DNA of 64,000 bases, taken from positions 328,978 to 392,977 of the forward strand of contig JAAFJY010000001.1 in the NCBI GenBank assembly GCA_013299105.1, given 5' to 3'. Origin of the DNA: Chitinophagales bacterium (GTDB lineage: Bacteria > Bacteroidota > Bacteroidia > Chitinophagales > Saprospiraceae). A model generated the notes under the pieces. It worked only from the letters and a program-made list of their open reading frames with translations, did not search any database and was not told the origin of the DNA. The first letter of the stretch is position 1; the number at the start of each line of letters is the position of its first letter. A program made the translations under genes and the position numbers. This document shows, piece by piece, positions 1 to 8,528 of the stretch.

Positions 1-2
1 AT

Positions 3-500
3 CCACTCAAAACCCTGATCCTGGGTTGCACCCATTATCCGTACATGGATGCTGTGATTCAGGATGTGCTCGAGGAATTGCGCAACGCCAAGTTGGATGG
101 CAAGCGACCCTATCGAAAGCTCTTGGCCAAAGAAATTGTGCTTATCGACCCTTCGGTCAATACCGCCCGTGAATTATACGAACACTTGCAGGCACAAAAA
201 CTGCAAAATACCGCTGGTAAATTGAGCAATGCAGAGTTTTTTATCACGGTTCCCAACACCCAATTACCTGGGGTGGGCGTAGAAGGCGAAGGCAGCCGAT
301 TTACTTACGATTACAAGTATGGCCGCTCGGCAGGTACCGATCTACAATATGTGCAAACGGCTCCTTTCAGCCGCCAAAACATCTCAGCGAGCGTGGCCGA
401 TCGCTTGAAAATGCAGATCCCGAAAGTATATGAACTGATTCAAATTTTTGCCAAGGAGAGTGGGAAAACCAAGGATTTGAAGCCTGAGCAGCGGCTGTGA
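3..500 (+). CDS. Asp/Glu racemase-family protein, C-terminal part
   Basis: The reading frame is open from the window edge, so the 5' part of the gene is missing. The visible start encodes the stretch LILGCTHYPYM, which matches the second catalytic-cysteine motif (GCTHYP) of the aspartate/glutamate racemase superfamily. MurI glutamate racemases end roughly 60-80 residues after this motif, whereas here about 155 residues follow, including a segment with no recognisable motif. It may therefore be a longer racemase-family member rather than MurI itself. If it is MurI-like, it would supply D-glutamate for peptidoglycan in the cytoplasm. The family call rests on the cysteine motif alone; the substrate is unknown. 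Confidence 0.6.
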   Translation, partial: PLKTLILGCTHYPYMDAVIQDVLEELRNAKLDGKRPYRKLLAKEIVLIDPSVNTARELYEHLQAQKLQNTAGKLSNAEFFITVPNTQLPGVGVEGEGSRFTYDYKYGRSAGTDLQYVQTAPFSRQNISASVADRLKMQIPKVYELIQIFAKESGKTKDLKPEQRL

Positions 501-1203
501 AGCCGTCGGGTTGGGCTTCAGAATGGTGCTTTTTTACATACGAAATACGATAGACGACATACGACATATGATTTGAGGGGCTCGCTGGAAAGATTTGTCG
601 TTTCTTGAGTCTTCGGTTGCACGATTTAGGGTTTTGAAGTTGATGAATACCCATTTGTTCTCTGTCGTAAGCGATCAGCAAATAATTTTTTGTCCTGAAT
701 TTATGTAGGCTCTTATTGGGTTTCAAGTGGTGATTCAAAACGAGTTTGTTCTGGCCATCAAGCAACAAAGACTTTTTTTGAGTGACGACTTACGAGTGAC
801 GACTTACGACTTACGAAGTAGGGCTTCGATTGAAAATTTGTGGTTCATCAAATCATCGTTTTTACGATTCAAGTTTTCCCAGTAAAATAACTACCTAGAC
901 TTCTAGCAATTCTTGGCGAAAGTGAATATTAGTTGTAATTCGTTGTTTTTCAAACCTTGGTAGCTAGAGCTGGACAAAGATCAACTCGAAAATACCAAAC
1001 CGTGCAAACAGGTGCCTAAGAACCCTAAAGTCTTGCCAGCGAGTCCCCACTTCGTAGGTCGTAAGTTGTCACTCGTAAGTCGTAAGTCAAAAATTTGGAC
1101 CTCGAAAATCCAAAACTCACCTAAAGTTAGGTCCAGGCAACCATCCAAACCTTTTTTCAACTTGAAATCCAAATTGAGCCTTTGTGTAGAAGAAAGGTAT
1201 CTC
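501..1203. repeat. gene-free region with three dispersed repeat copies (family A)
   Basis: No supported gene. The region holds three copies of a dispersed element: about 525-660 (+), 690-895 (+) and 965-1180 (-). Each has tandem TACGACT/TTACGAG-like units; 525-660 and 965-1180 carry a GGG(G/A)CTCGCTGG core followed by a semi-conserved tail. Copy 690-895 is about 85% identical by eye to the reverse complement of 16010-16200, and copy 965-1180 resembles 15725-15950. Short open frames here are by-products of the repeats. Confidence 0.75.
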
Positions 1204-1743
1204 TTATTCTTTTTCCATAATCACAATCATTTTTACAACAACCTGATCAGGAATTTCTGACAATGAAGAGGCCCCGTAAAAGAGTTTTTTATGGCCCTCA
1301 AGGTTCAAATGATAATAAATATCGGGGTCCTTCAAGTCCCGAACGCTTAGTTCCCCATCAGGGCCAGAAGGTATTTTTTTGGCTACACCGGTCCTCAGCG
1401 TGCTCATCTTTTGACCAACTCCGAGTCCAGAGGTAGTGACTATTCTTTTATCAAAAATGGTGATCCTTGAGATCGTTTGTTTGTCTACCCAATTGGATTC
1501 AGCCATAAACAACGCTTTGCCTTCATAGAAAAAATCAAGTGCCACCCAAGTAACTTGTTCATTATAGTCATCAACTACGGTCCTTCTTTTGATGGTTAAA
1601 CATTTGAACTGGGCTTGGTTGATCGTACCTACTTTTTTGCCCATCAATGCAGATTTCAAGTCATTTATGGTCGGGAAATCGCATGGCTCTTTATCATTTG
1701 TTGCAGTGATGACCGATAAAAAGAACAAAAATAAATACTGCAT
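1204..1743 (-). CDS. hypothetical exported protein
   Basis: A 179-residue protein that I do not recognise. The ATG at 1743 is chosen because it gives a short hydrophobic N-terminus (MQYLFLFFLSVITA) suited to a signal peptide, and because the longer frame up to 1803 would run into the end of fcl. The rest is mixed alpha/beta in character with no clear domain: there is a patch ending in YHLNLEGHKKLFYGASSLSE near the C-terminus. It lies 50 bp downstream of fcl on the same strand and could be co-transcribed with the gmd-fcl pair, but nothing links it functionally to polysaccharide synthesis. Confidence 0.6.
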   Translation of the reverse strand: MQYLFLFFLSVITATNDKEPCDFPTINDLKSALMGKKVGTINQAQFKCLTIKRRTVVDDYNEQVTWVALDFFYEGKALFMAESNWVDKQTISRITIFDKRIVTTSGLGVGQKMSTLRTGVAKKIPSGPDGELSVRDLKDPDIYYHLNLEGHKKLFYGASSLSEIPDQVVVKMIVIMEKE

Positions 1744-1793
1744 AGCTTGGCATTTGTGGCAGGAATCAAACAGACAATCTTCCTCAAAGCCTC

Positions 1794-2726
1794 TCAAAAC
1801 CACTCCTGATTCCCCAATTCCGCATACACCTTCCGAATCCCTGTTTCCAGATCGGTGTGTGCTTTCCAGCCCAGTTTGTTCAGCTTGGATACGTCCATTA
1901 GCTTGCGAGGGGTGCCGTCGGGTTTGCTGGAGTCGAAGCGCAAGTTGCCCGAGTAACCTACGATTTCGCGGATAAGCAAAGCCAACTCTTTGATCGAGAG
2001 GTCCACCCCGGTACCGATGTTGACGAGCCCAGGCTCATTGAAGTTTTGCATCAAAAACAAGCTTGCCTCAGCCAGGTCATCCACGTGCATGAACTCGCGC
2101 ATGGGCGCACCGCTGCCCCAGATCACCACTTCGGGGCTTCCGTTTTTTTGGGCTTCGTGCATTTTGCGGATCAAAGCAGGCAAAACGTGGGATTTTTCCA
2201 GGTCGTAGTTGTCGTTTGGGCCATACAGGTTGGTGGGCATGGCCGAAATGTAATTGCAACCGTACTGGGTCCGAAAAGCGTCACAAAGCTTGATGCCAGC
2301 TATTTTGGCGATGGCATAAGGCTCATTGGTTGCTTCTAGTGGGCCAGTCAGCAAATAATCTTCGCGCAAAGGCTGTGGGGCCAATTTGGGATAAATGCAG
2401 GAAGAACCCAGAAACAACAATTTCTCTACGCCATGCTGCCAGGCGGCATGAATGATGTTGTTCTGGATCATCAGGTTATCGTACAGGAAATCTGCACGAT
2501 AAGTATTGTTCGCCAAAATACCGCCTACTTTGGCTGCCGCTAAAAAGACGTAAGCAGGTTTGTTGGCCTGAAAAAACGCGTCAACCTCGGTTTGTCTGCG
2601 CAGGTCCAGTTGCGCAGAACTCAGGGTGAGGATATTCGAAAAACCTTCTTTCTCCAATTTTCGTACGATGGCCGAACCAACCATTCCCCGGTGGCCCGCC
2701 ACATATATCGGACTATTTTTATCCAT
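1794..2726 (-). CDS. fcl: GDP-L-fucose synthase
   Basis: This enzyme converts GDP-4-keto-6-deoxy-mannose to GDP-L-fucose using NADPH (epimerisation then reduction), supplying fucose for surface polysaccharides. The 310-residue protein is a short-chain dehydrogenase/reductase: the Rossmann motif GHRGMVG is at residues 11-17, serines 108-109 lie in GSSC, and the catalytic YxxxK is Y137-K141. Family motifs such as NEPYAIAKIAG and NLYGPNDNYDLEKSHVLPALI are typical of Fcl/WcaG. It starts 5 bp after the gmd stop codon, so the two consecutive pathway enzymes are very likely translated from one transcript. Length and motif order are normal for the family. Confidence 0.96.
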   Translation of the reverse strand: MDKNSPIYVAGHRGMVGSAIVRKLEKEGFSNILTLSSAQLDLRRQTEVDAFFQANKPAYVFLAAAKVGGILANNTYRADFLYDNLMIQNNIIHAAWQHGVEKLLFLGSSCIYPKLAPQPLREDYLLTGPLEATNEPYAIAKIAGIKLCDAFRTQYGCNYISAMPTNLYGPNDNYDLEKSHVLPALIRKMHEAQKNGSPEVVIWGSGAPMREFMHVDDLAEASLFLMQNFNEPGLVNIGTGVDLSIKELALLIREIVGYSGNLRFDSSKPDGTPRKLMDVSKLNKLGWKAHTDLETGIRKVYAELGNQEWF

Positions 2727-2731
2727 TGTTT

Positions 2732-3847
2732 CTACTCAAACTCTTTCTTAATGTCGTAGCCATTGTCTACCAGCAGCGCATCGCGGCGGAAGAGTTGCAC
2801 ATCTGCTTCGACCATTTCTTTGACCAGGGCTTTGAGGTCGTATTTGGGTTTCCAGCCTAGTTTTTGCTGGGCTTTAGTGGGATCCCCAATCAACAACTCC
2901 ACCTCGGCGGGGCGGTAATAACGTGGGTCAATGCCCACCACTTCTTTGCCTATTTTGATCTGAAAATCAGGATGAGAACTGGCGGTCACAATCCCTACTT
3001 CTTGCTCTCCTTTGCCTTTGAACTCCACTTGCACCCCAATTTCGGCAAAAGCCAGGCGTACAAAATCCCGAACGCTGGTAGTTACACCTGTTGCTACCAC
3101 ATAATCATCTGGTTCGGGTTGTTGGAGGATCAGGTACATGGCCTCGCAATAATCTTTCGCGTGGCCCCAGTCGCGCTGGGCATCGAGGTTGCCAAGCCAG
3201 AGTTTGTCGTGTAGTCCCAAGCCAATCTTGGCCACTGCACGGGTGATTTTACGGGTCACGAAAGTTTCTCCGCGTAAAGGCGACTCGTGGTTGAACAAGA
3301 TGCCATTGCAAGCATACATGTCGTATGATTCACGGTAGTTTACAGTGATCCAGTAACCGTACAATTTTGCCACTGCATAGGGTGAACGTGGGTAAAATGG
3401 CGTGGTTTCTTTTTGGGGAATCTCCTGCACTTTGCCGTACAACTCGGAGGTTGATGCCTGGTAAAACTTGGTTTTCTTCTCCATTCCTAGGATGCGAATG
3501 GCTTCCAGAATGCGGAGCGGACCAATGGCATCGGAATTGGCAGTGTATTCAGGCGTTTCAAAACTCACTTTTACATGCGACTGTGCGCCCAAGTTATAAA
3601 TCTCATCGGGCTGTACTTCCTGGATGGTGCGAATGAGACTGGTGCTATCCGTCAAGTCGCCGTAATGCAAAATGAACTTGAGCCGGTCTTCGTGAGGATC
3701 CTGGTACAAATGGTCCACACGAGCTGTATTGAAGAGGGAAGAGCGGCGTTTGATGCCGTGTACTTCGTATCCTTTGTCGAGCAAAATTTCAGCTAAGTAT
3801 GCACCGTCCTGGCCAGTAACACCTGTGAGCAACGCCTTTTTTTTCAT
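2732..3847 (-). CDS. gmd: GDP-mannose 4,6-dehydratase
   Basis: Catalyses the first committed step of GDP-L-fucose synthesis, dehydrating GDP-D-mannose to GDP-4-keto-6-deoxy-D-mannose. The 371-residue protein begins at the ATG at 3847; an in-frame ATG farther upstream would add 31 residues with no homology to the family. The NAD(P) motif GVTGQDG spans residues 9-15, the catalytic STSE is at 132-135 and YxxxK is Y157-K161. The GRRSSLFNT-like nucleotide-binding loop and the [13 protein letters not shown]-terminal motif are also present. It precedes fcl with a 5-bp gap, forming the fucose operon, downstream of a glycosyltransferase and a carbamoyltransferase on the same strand. Confidence 0.97.
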   Translation of the reverse strand: MKKKALLTGVTGQDGAYLAEILLDKGYEVHGIKRRSSLFNTARVDHLYQDPHEDRLKFILHYGDLTDSTSLIRTIQEVQPDEIYNLGAQSHVKVSFETPEYTANSDAIGPLRILEAIRILGMEKKTKFYQASTSELYGKVQEIPQKETTPFYPRSPYAVAKLYGYWITVNYRESYDMYACNGILFNHESPLRGETFVTRKITRAVAKIGLGLHDKLWLGNLDAQRDWGHAKDYCEAMYLILQQPEPDDYVVATGVTTSVRDFVRLAFAEIGVQVEFKGKGEQEVGIVTASSHPDFQIKIGKEVVGIDPRYYRPAEVELLIGDPTKAQQKLGWKPKYDLKALVKEMVEADVQLFRRDALLVDNGYDIKKEFE

Positions 3848-4003
3848 AAAAGTTGAAAGGGAGTAAGAGTTGAATGATAGCCCTATTTCTGAGACGCGTA
3901 TCATGGCAAAAGACACATTGATAAGTCTTTGTGAATGCAAAGCCCAGAAAAGAAAGACAAAGATCGGTTTTTTTTAGATTTGAGCCGTAATAATCCATAT
4001 CAA

Positions 4004-4040
4004 CAAAGGTTCTACCCCTTTTCCAGGAGCAGAACCTTTG
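4004..4040. terminator. stem-loop between glycosyltransferase and gmd
   Basis: A perfect 10-bp inverted repeat (CAAAGGTTCT at 4004-4013 with AGAACCTTTG at 4031-4040) and a 17-nt loop. It lies 22 bp past the stop of the glycosyltransferase gene and about 155 bp before the gmd start. No long T run follows on either strand, so it may be a processing site or weak terminator rather than a classical intrinsic terminator. Confidence 0.45.
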
Positions 4041-4061
4041 CAGTATGAGACTTGCATACGA

Positions 4062-4886
4062 TTAATCTTCGCCTACACCTGCTAAAAGTTGTGGAATGGT
4101 CTTTTTGGTAGTGGGTTTGGGCGTTTGCGTTTGCGGGCGACGAAAAAACTGCGTCAGCTTGCGCAAAGGCTTCATAGGGATGGTATAGAAACGAGGGGTA
4201 AGTTCATTCATTTCCCATGCCATGCGGTCTTCGCGGTTCGCTTTGAAGCGGCCTTTCCAAGTAGCACCGCTGGCACCGCCTGTGCGCATCCGCACCAAAA
4301 CCTCTGGAATGTACTGGGTGCTGATGCGGTTTTTGTAGAGCAAGCGCAACATGAGTTCATAGTCTGCGGAGTTGCTCATTTGGTTGTTGAACAGGCCATA
4401 CTTGTCATAGGCACTGCGGCGTACAAAAAACGAGGGATGTGGTGGCATCCAACCCGATAAAAAGCGCTTGTGGTCGAAATGGCCGGACTCCCAATGGCGG
4501 ACGATTTGGTGGGTGTTTTCCTGGTGTACGTATTGCAAGTCACCATATACCGAATCCAAACGCTGCTGGCGAATGAACTGGTGCATGATGCGTTCAATTA
4601 CATAATCGTTCACATAAAAATCATCGGAATTGAGAATGGCGATTACTTCGCCTGTGGCGGCTTTGATGCCCTTGTTCATGGCATCATAAATACCCTTGTC
4701 AGGGCCGTAAATTACCTGGTCAACCACATCTCCAAAGGACTCTACAATGGTCAAGGTGTCATCTTTTGAGCCTCCATCAACAACGATGTATTCGATGTTG
4801 GGGTAGCTTTGGGATTCTACGCTGCGGATGGTGTCAGCAATTGTTTGGGCGCTGTTGTAAGAGGGCGTAATGATTGAAATCTTCAT
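4062..4886 (-). CDS. family 2 glycosyltransferase
   Basis: A 274-residue GT-A fold glycosyltransferase that probably adds a sugar to a lipid-linked oligosaccharide at the inner membrane. The N-terminus has the typical MKISIITPSYNSA opening; the nucleotide-binding VVDGGSKDD lies at residues 35-43 and the metal-binding NSDDF at 86-90. The downstream SGWMPPHPSFFVRR and ADYELMLRLLYK motifs are seen in WcaA-like enzymes of colanic-acid-type clusters. The C-terminus is short, basic and proline-rich without a membrane anchor. It lies upstream of gmd-fcl on the same strand, so GDP-fucose could be a donor for this pathway, though donor and acceptor cannot be read from the sequence. Confidence 0.9.
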   Translation of the reverse strand: MKISIITPSYNSAQTIADTIRSVESQSYPNIEYIVVDGGSKDDTLTIVESFGDVVDQVIYGPDKGIYDAMNKGIKAATGEVIAILNSDDFYVNDYVIERIMHQFIRQQRLDSVYGDLQYVHQENTHQIVRHWESGHFDHKRFLSGWMPPHPSFFVRRSAYDKYGLFNNQMSNSADYELMLRLLYKNRISTQYIPEVLVRMRTGGASGATWKGRFKANREDRMAWEMNELTPRFYTIPMKPLRKLTQFFRRPQTQTPKPTTKKTIPQLLAGVGED

Positions 4887-5488
4887 CCTGTACGGTTTTC
4901 AGTTCTTGGGATAGGCAACCGCAGTCGCCATGTTGAAATTTGGGAATAGTAGGAGTACAAAGACAAATCCGGGACAAAGACCAGAACGTTTTGAATTTTC
5001 TGGTAGTATGTTGGGCTTAAAATTAATGCTTTTGACGCAAGGATGGACAGAAAAGGCACAAAAGAAGGGTATATTTTTTTTGCTCAATTGAAAATTCAAA
5101 GCCCCCATGCGCTGAAAAACAAAGAGAAAAAACAATTTAATCACAAGGTGGACGAAAATCCCTTTTCTCCATACCTGGTGCCGAAGATTCCCTGAACCAG
5201 AATCTTTCACCAATATTATTGAAAGCCTTTGTTGGAGGCAATTGTGTGCCCTGGCTTGAATTTGACTTGAAAAGCAGTACGACATCTTTTTTCTGCAATA
5301 CTAAAACGGGAAACTTTGCTGGTCAAGGACAAAAAACACATTTTGTCCCCCCACTGTTTTCGATAATTAGCGATAATAAAGTGGCGTATTTATTTGAAAA
5401 TCAGAAATTTAATGAGTTTTGAAATACAGCTAAAGTCCAATTCAAACCACTGTTTTAAGCTCGGAAAGCGGCTATTTTGGCTGCATTT
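4887..5488. other. gene-free region upstream of the glycosyltransferase
   Basis: About 600 bp with no convincing coding frame; short open frames on both strands lack any recognisable domain. The part next to 4886 is AT-rich and contains closely spaced TTTG motifs on the minus strand (around 4945-4985), which may hold the glycosyltransferase promoter. None of the dispersed repeat families found elsewhere was seen here. Confidence 0.5.
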
Positions 5489-7222
5489 TTAGTCGTTTAT
5501 TCGACGTACAATGTGATTTCCCAAAACCAACAGGTCCATTTTGGTGCGCAAAAAGCACTCTAGCGCGTGTTCAGGTGTGTTGACGATGGGCTCGTTTTCG
5601 TTGAATGAAGTGTTGAGCAAGATGGGTACACCTGACTTTTCGCCAAAACGCTTGATCAGGTGGTAATACCGCGGATTGTCTTTTTCCTCCACGCTTTGCA
5701 GGCGACCTGTACCGTCCACATGGGTCACAGCAGGAATGGTGGCCCTCTTTTCTGCTTTGATTAGGAATACTTTTTCCATAAAAGGCACATCGTCGTTGCG
5801 CTCGAAGTACTCGTTGACGTACTCCTTGAGGATCGAAGGCGCAAAAGGTCGGAAACTTTCGCGACGTTTGATTTTGCTATTAAGCAGTTCTTTGGCGTCC
5901 TGGCGGCGTGGATCGGCCAGAATAGAGCGATTGCCCAAAGCCCTGGGGCCAAACTCGGCCCGGCCCTGAAACCAACCAATCACCCCACCATTTAATAAAG
6001 CTTCGCTGACTTGTTCGTAAAGTTCTTCTTCGGGGTGGGTGGTAAATTCAATATTGCGGCCTTCAAGGTAAGTTTTGATCTGTTCATCGCTGAAAGACAT
6101 ACCCGTGTACGCCTGGTGACGGAAAGGCTCGCGGGGCTTTTTTTGCACTTGGTGCAAGGCATACAAAGCCGCACCAATCGAAGTGCCTGCGTCGTGCCCG
6201 GCAGGTGGAATGAACAGGTTCTCGAACGAGGTATTTTGGATCAATTTGCCGTTGGCTACCGAATTTTGGGCCACACCACCCGCTATACAAAGGTTTTTGA
6301 GGCCCGTTTTTTTGTACAAATCCTCGGCCAGATGGAAAATAACCTGCTCACATACCCGCTGCACAGAGGTGGCGAGGTTGCGGTGGTAATCGCTGAGGGC
6401 TTCGTCTTTGCCACGCAGGGGGCCGAATTCTTCCACAAATGCATCGGAGTACAGTGCGTCCACATGCGGGGCACCATCGCTCCAGCTCATGTTGACCCCC
6501 TCCTTGAAATGGCGGAAATAAGTGGGGTTCAATTCAAACAAGCCGTTCGGCTTGAGCTGGATGGTTTTCCAAACCCTTTCCATTTCAGTTGGCTGGCCGT
6601 AAGGGGCTAAACCCATCACCTTGTACTCATCTCCATAATGTGGGAAACCCAAGTACTGTGTAAATGCCGTGTAAAACATGCCCAAGGAGTGCGGATACGA
6701 CACGCTGTCGATCACTTCCATGTGGGTGCCCCGCCCAATGCCCCGCATGGTGGAGGTAAAATCGCCCATGCCGTCGATACTCAACAAGGCGGCTTCTTCA
6801 AAAGGAGATACAAAAAAGGCAGAGGCCAAGTGGCTGCGGTGGTGTTCGGCGTAAACGACCTTAGCTTTGATTTCGCTTTCCTGAAACCCTAGGGCCTCGG
6901 CCAGGTCTTTCTTTAGGGAGCGGATGTTGAGCGAGTTTTTGGCCCGGTCCAGGATGCTGGTGAGTTTCACGCCTTTGCGGATGGCATACCAGGCTTTTTG
7001 GACCAACTTAGCTTGTGGGTCCCTTGATACCGCGATCACGTCCACGTCTTTTAGGGTAATGCCAGCTTCGTCCAGGCAAAAGCGCACGGCTTCACTGGGC
7101 AAACCTGCCCAATGCTTGATGCGGCGGATGCGCTCCTCTTCGGTGGCCACCAAAAGTTCATTGTCGCGGTAAATACAAGCTGATGAGTCGCCGTGAAAGG
7201 CATTCAAACCAAGGGTAAACAT
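5489..7222 (-). CDS. carbamoyltransferase (NodU/CmcH family)
   Basis: A 577-residue O-carbamoyltransferase that would transfer a carbamoyl group from carbamoyl phosphate to a hydroxyl on a sugar or secondary metabolite. The start at 7222 gives the canonical N-terminus MFTLGLNAFHGDSSA; longer in-frame starts run through a repeat element and past the predicted promoter. The N-terminal ASKHA-like ATPase-fold domain contains the EHHRSHLASAF motif and LSIDGMGDF, and the C-terminal domain has GGVAQNSVANGK, HDAGTSIGAAL, EFGPRALGNRSI and NTSFNENEPIV, all typical of the family. Its position upstream of a glycosyltransferase, gmd and fcl suggests carbamoylation of a surface glycan, which is inference. 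Confidence 0.93.
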   Translation of the reverse strand: MFTLGLNAFHGDSSACIYRDNELLVATEEERIRRIKHWAGLPSEAVRFCLDEAGITLKDVDVIAVSRDPQAKLVQKAWYAIRKGVKLTSILDRAKNSLNIRSLKKDLAEALGFQESEIKAKVVYAEHHRSHLASAFFVSPFEEAALLSIDGMGDFTSTMRGIGRGTHMEVIDSVSYPHSLGMFYTAFTQYLGFPHYGDEYKVMGLAPYGQPTEMERVWKTIQLKPNGLFELNPTYFRHFKEGVNMSWSDGAPHVDALYSDAFVEEFGPLRGKDEALSDYHRNLATSVQRVCEQVIFHLAEDLYKKTGLKNLCIAGGVAQNSVANGKLIQNTSFENLFIPPAGHDAGTSIGAALYALHQVQKKPREPFRHQAYTGMSFSDEQIKTYLEGRNIEFTTHPEEELYEQVSEALLNGGVIGWFQGRAEFGPRALGNRSILADPRRQDAKELLNSKIKRRESFRPFAPSILKEYVNEYFERNDDVPFMEKVFLIKAEKRATIPAVTHVDGTGRLQSVEEKDNPRYYHLIKRFGEKSGVPILLNTSFNENEPIVNTPEHALECFLRTKMDLLVLGNHIVRRIND

Positions 7223-7248
7223 GGGACGAGTCGTCGTTTTTTGACTTA

Positions 7249-7268
7249 AGAGCATGTTAACAAGCTCT
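7249..7268. repeat. near-perfect 20-bp palindrome in the carbamoyltransferase leader
   Basis: The sequence AGAGCATGTTAACAAGCTCT is palindromic apart from one mismatched pair per arm. Each half matches the terminal repeat (GAGCTTGTTTAAA / GAGTATGTTTAAA) of the family D elements at 24827-25005 and 31210-31380. It lies 27 bp upstream of the carbamoyltransferase start, downstream of the predicted promoter, so it would be transcribed into the 5' leader and could form a hairpin. Confidence 0.6.
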
Positions 7269-7288
7269 AAAAATTCGCTCAGGAACGA

Positions 7289-7296
7289 CAAAGATA
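7289..7296 (-). promoter_or_regulatory. candidate -7 box for the carbamoyltransferase gene
   Basis: Read on the minus strand the sequence is TATCTTTG, an exact match to the Bacteroidota -7 consensus TAnnTTTG. A good -33 TTTG is not visible at the expected distance. It would give a leader of about 60 nt containing the palindrome at 7249-7268, and it makes the longer N-terminal start codons unlikely. Confidence 0.5.
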
Positions 7297-7350
7297 CACG
7301 CTTTGTTTTGGGAGAGCGGTAATATCTAACGTGAGTGCTGGTTTGTTCGG

Positions 7351-7475
7351 CATGTTTTTTGACATACGATAGACGACTTACGACATACAACATATGATTT
7401 AGAGGCTCGCTGGGGAAATTTGTCGTATTTTAGGTTCTCGTTTGCACGGTTTGAGATTTTTAAAATTTAAAATTG
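7351..7475 (+). repeat. dispersed repeat family A copy
   Basis: Tandem units of the TACGATAGACGACTTACGAC type are followed by AGAGGCTCGCTGG and a tail with TTGCACGGTTTGA. Closest by eye to the copy at 525-660, in the same orientation. It directly abuts a family B element. Confidence 0.8.
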
Positions 7476-7476
7476 A

Positions 7477-7690
7477 TAAGTAACGGTTCAAAAATAAACC
7501 TTCCCAGTTTTTAAGACACATCGCACGTCAACGATATGGTCAACTTCGTGTTGGAAATCCGCGTCATCCGCGTCATCCGCGTCATCCGCGTCATCCGCGT
7601 CATCCGCGTCATCCGCGTGCTAAAAACGGCCTCGCGCAGCGAGGCAACGCAGTTGCGATTTGGCAAGGTTTATTCGTGGCTTGTCACTAA
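7477..7690 (+). repeat. family B element with terminal inverted repeats and six 9-bp units
   Basis: The left terminal repeat AATAAACCTTCCCAG (7493-7507) is inverted relative to TTGGCAAGGTTTATT (7660-7674). Between them are six perfect tandem copies of GCGTCATCC (7561-7614) and a 7-bp stem hairpin GCCTCGC-GCA-GCGAGGC (7629-7645). The element is related over its whole length to 40640-40825, where the left and right repeats match better. It encodes nothing. The rest of 7691-7954 shows no gene. Confidence 0.8.
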
Positions 7691-7954
7691 GTCTTCGCCA
7701 ATTCTCAAGGAATAAATCTTTTAGGAACAACTTCCTTTACTCAGAATTCAAGTTGTTTATGATTCGGAATGCTTCGCTACGGATTTCCTGTTTAACAAGG
7801 TGTCAATAGTCGTCATTTCAACCCATTTTACTGTCATTTCAAGGTGCTTTTTCTGTCATTTCGCTTAAGGAGCGAGCTTTTTTCCACGACCGTATCGGCC
7901 AGGTATTGATCTAATGGGGGTACAGACTTTTTTCTTAAACCTTCATTTTCAGAT

Positions 7955-8524
7955 ATGAAAAAGACCTTTTTGCTGCTCGCAGCACTGTCATGTCTTTGTA
8001 GCGGAGTAAACCTACGGGCTCAATCCAAGATGCAATACGTGTTGGGGATCAATTTCCCGGCTTATGGGTTGCCAGCTTATCGCCTCTCGGAAAATTTCCG
8101 CAACATTGGCTTCAATGCGGGCATTGCTTACCCATTGAATAAACAAGCCAGCAGTGCGCTGCGCTTGGATGCGGGGTTCAATCACACCCGTGCGCAAGGG
8201 AATAATTACTACGTACAAAGCCAGTTTAGCTTCCATCCCGTTTGGAAAAATGGCCTTGAAACAGGGGTAGATATTGGAGTTGGTTTTCAAATGGCAAAAG
8301 GGAATGGCGATGCTTGGATACGTGACCCCAATGGCGAGTGGCAGCAGGCCGTCAACCGCAGAGGACTATTGTACGTCCCGATTGGTATGCACCTGGGTTA
8401 CCAAGTAAGCGAAAACTGGCGACCATTTGTACAGTATCAAATTCAAGCCATCACAGGTTACAACGAAGCTTTTCCAATTTTCCCAGTGCACGTACTGACG
8501 CTGGGGCAAACTTTCAAATTCTAA
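7955..8524 (+). CDS. exported barrel-like hypothetical protein
   Basis: A 189-residue protein with a clear signal peptide (MKKTFLLLAALSCLCSGVNLRAQ) followed by alternating aromatic and polar segments ending in phenylalanine (LTLGQTFKF), the usual pattern of a small outer-membrane beta-barrel. No named family is recognised. The serine hydrolase lipoprotein gene starts 4 bp after its stop, so the two are probably co-transcribed and both act at the cell envelope. Confidence 0.7.
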   Translation: MKKTFLLLAALSCLCSGVNLRAQSKMQYVLGINFPAYGLPAYRLSENFRNIGFNAGIAYPLNKQASSALRLDAGFNHTRAQGNNYYVQSQFSFHPVWKNGLETGVDIGVGFQMAKGNGDAWIRDPNGEWQQAVNRRGLLYVPIGMHLGYQVSENWRPFVQYQIQAITGYNEAFPIFPVHVLTLGQTFKF

Positions 8525-8528
8525 GGCC

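Noticed and set aside
3-500. Firm identification as MurI glutamate racemase
   Set aside because: The GCTHYP motif fits, but the C-terminal part is far longer than in MurI and the N-terminal half is outside the window.
7561-7614. Possible CRISPR array
   Set aside because: The 9-bp units have no spacers, lie within a transposable-element-like structure, and no cas gene is present.
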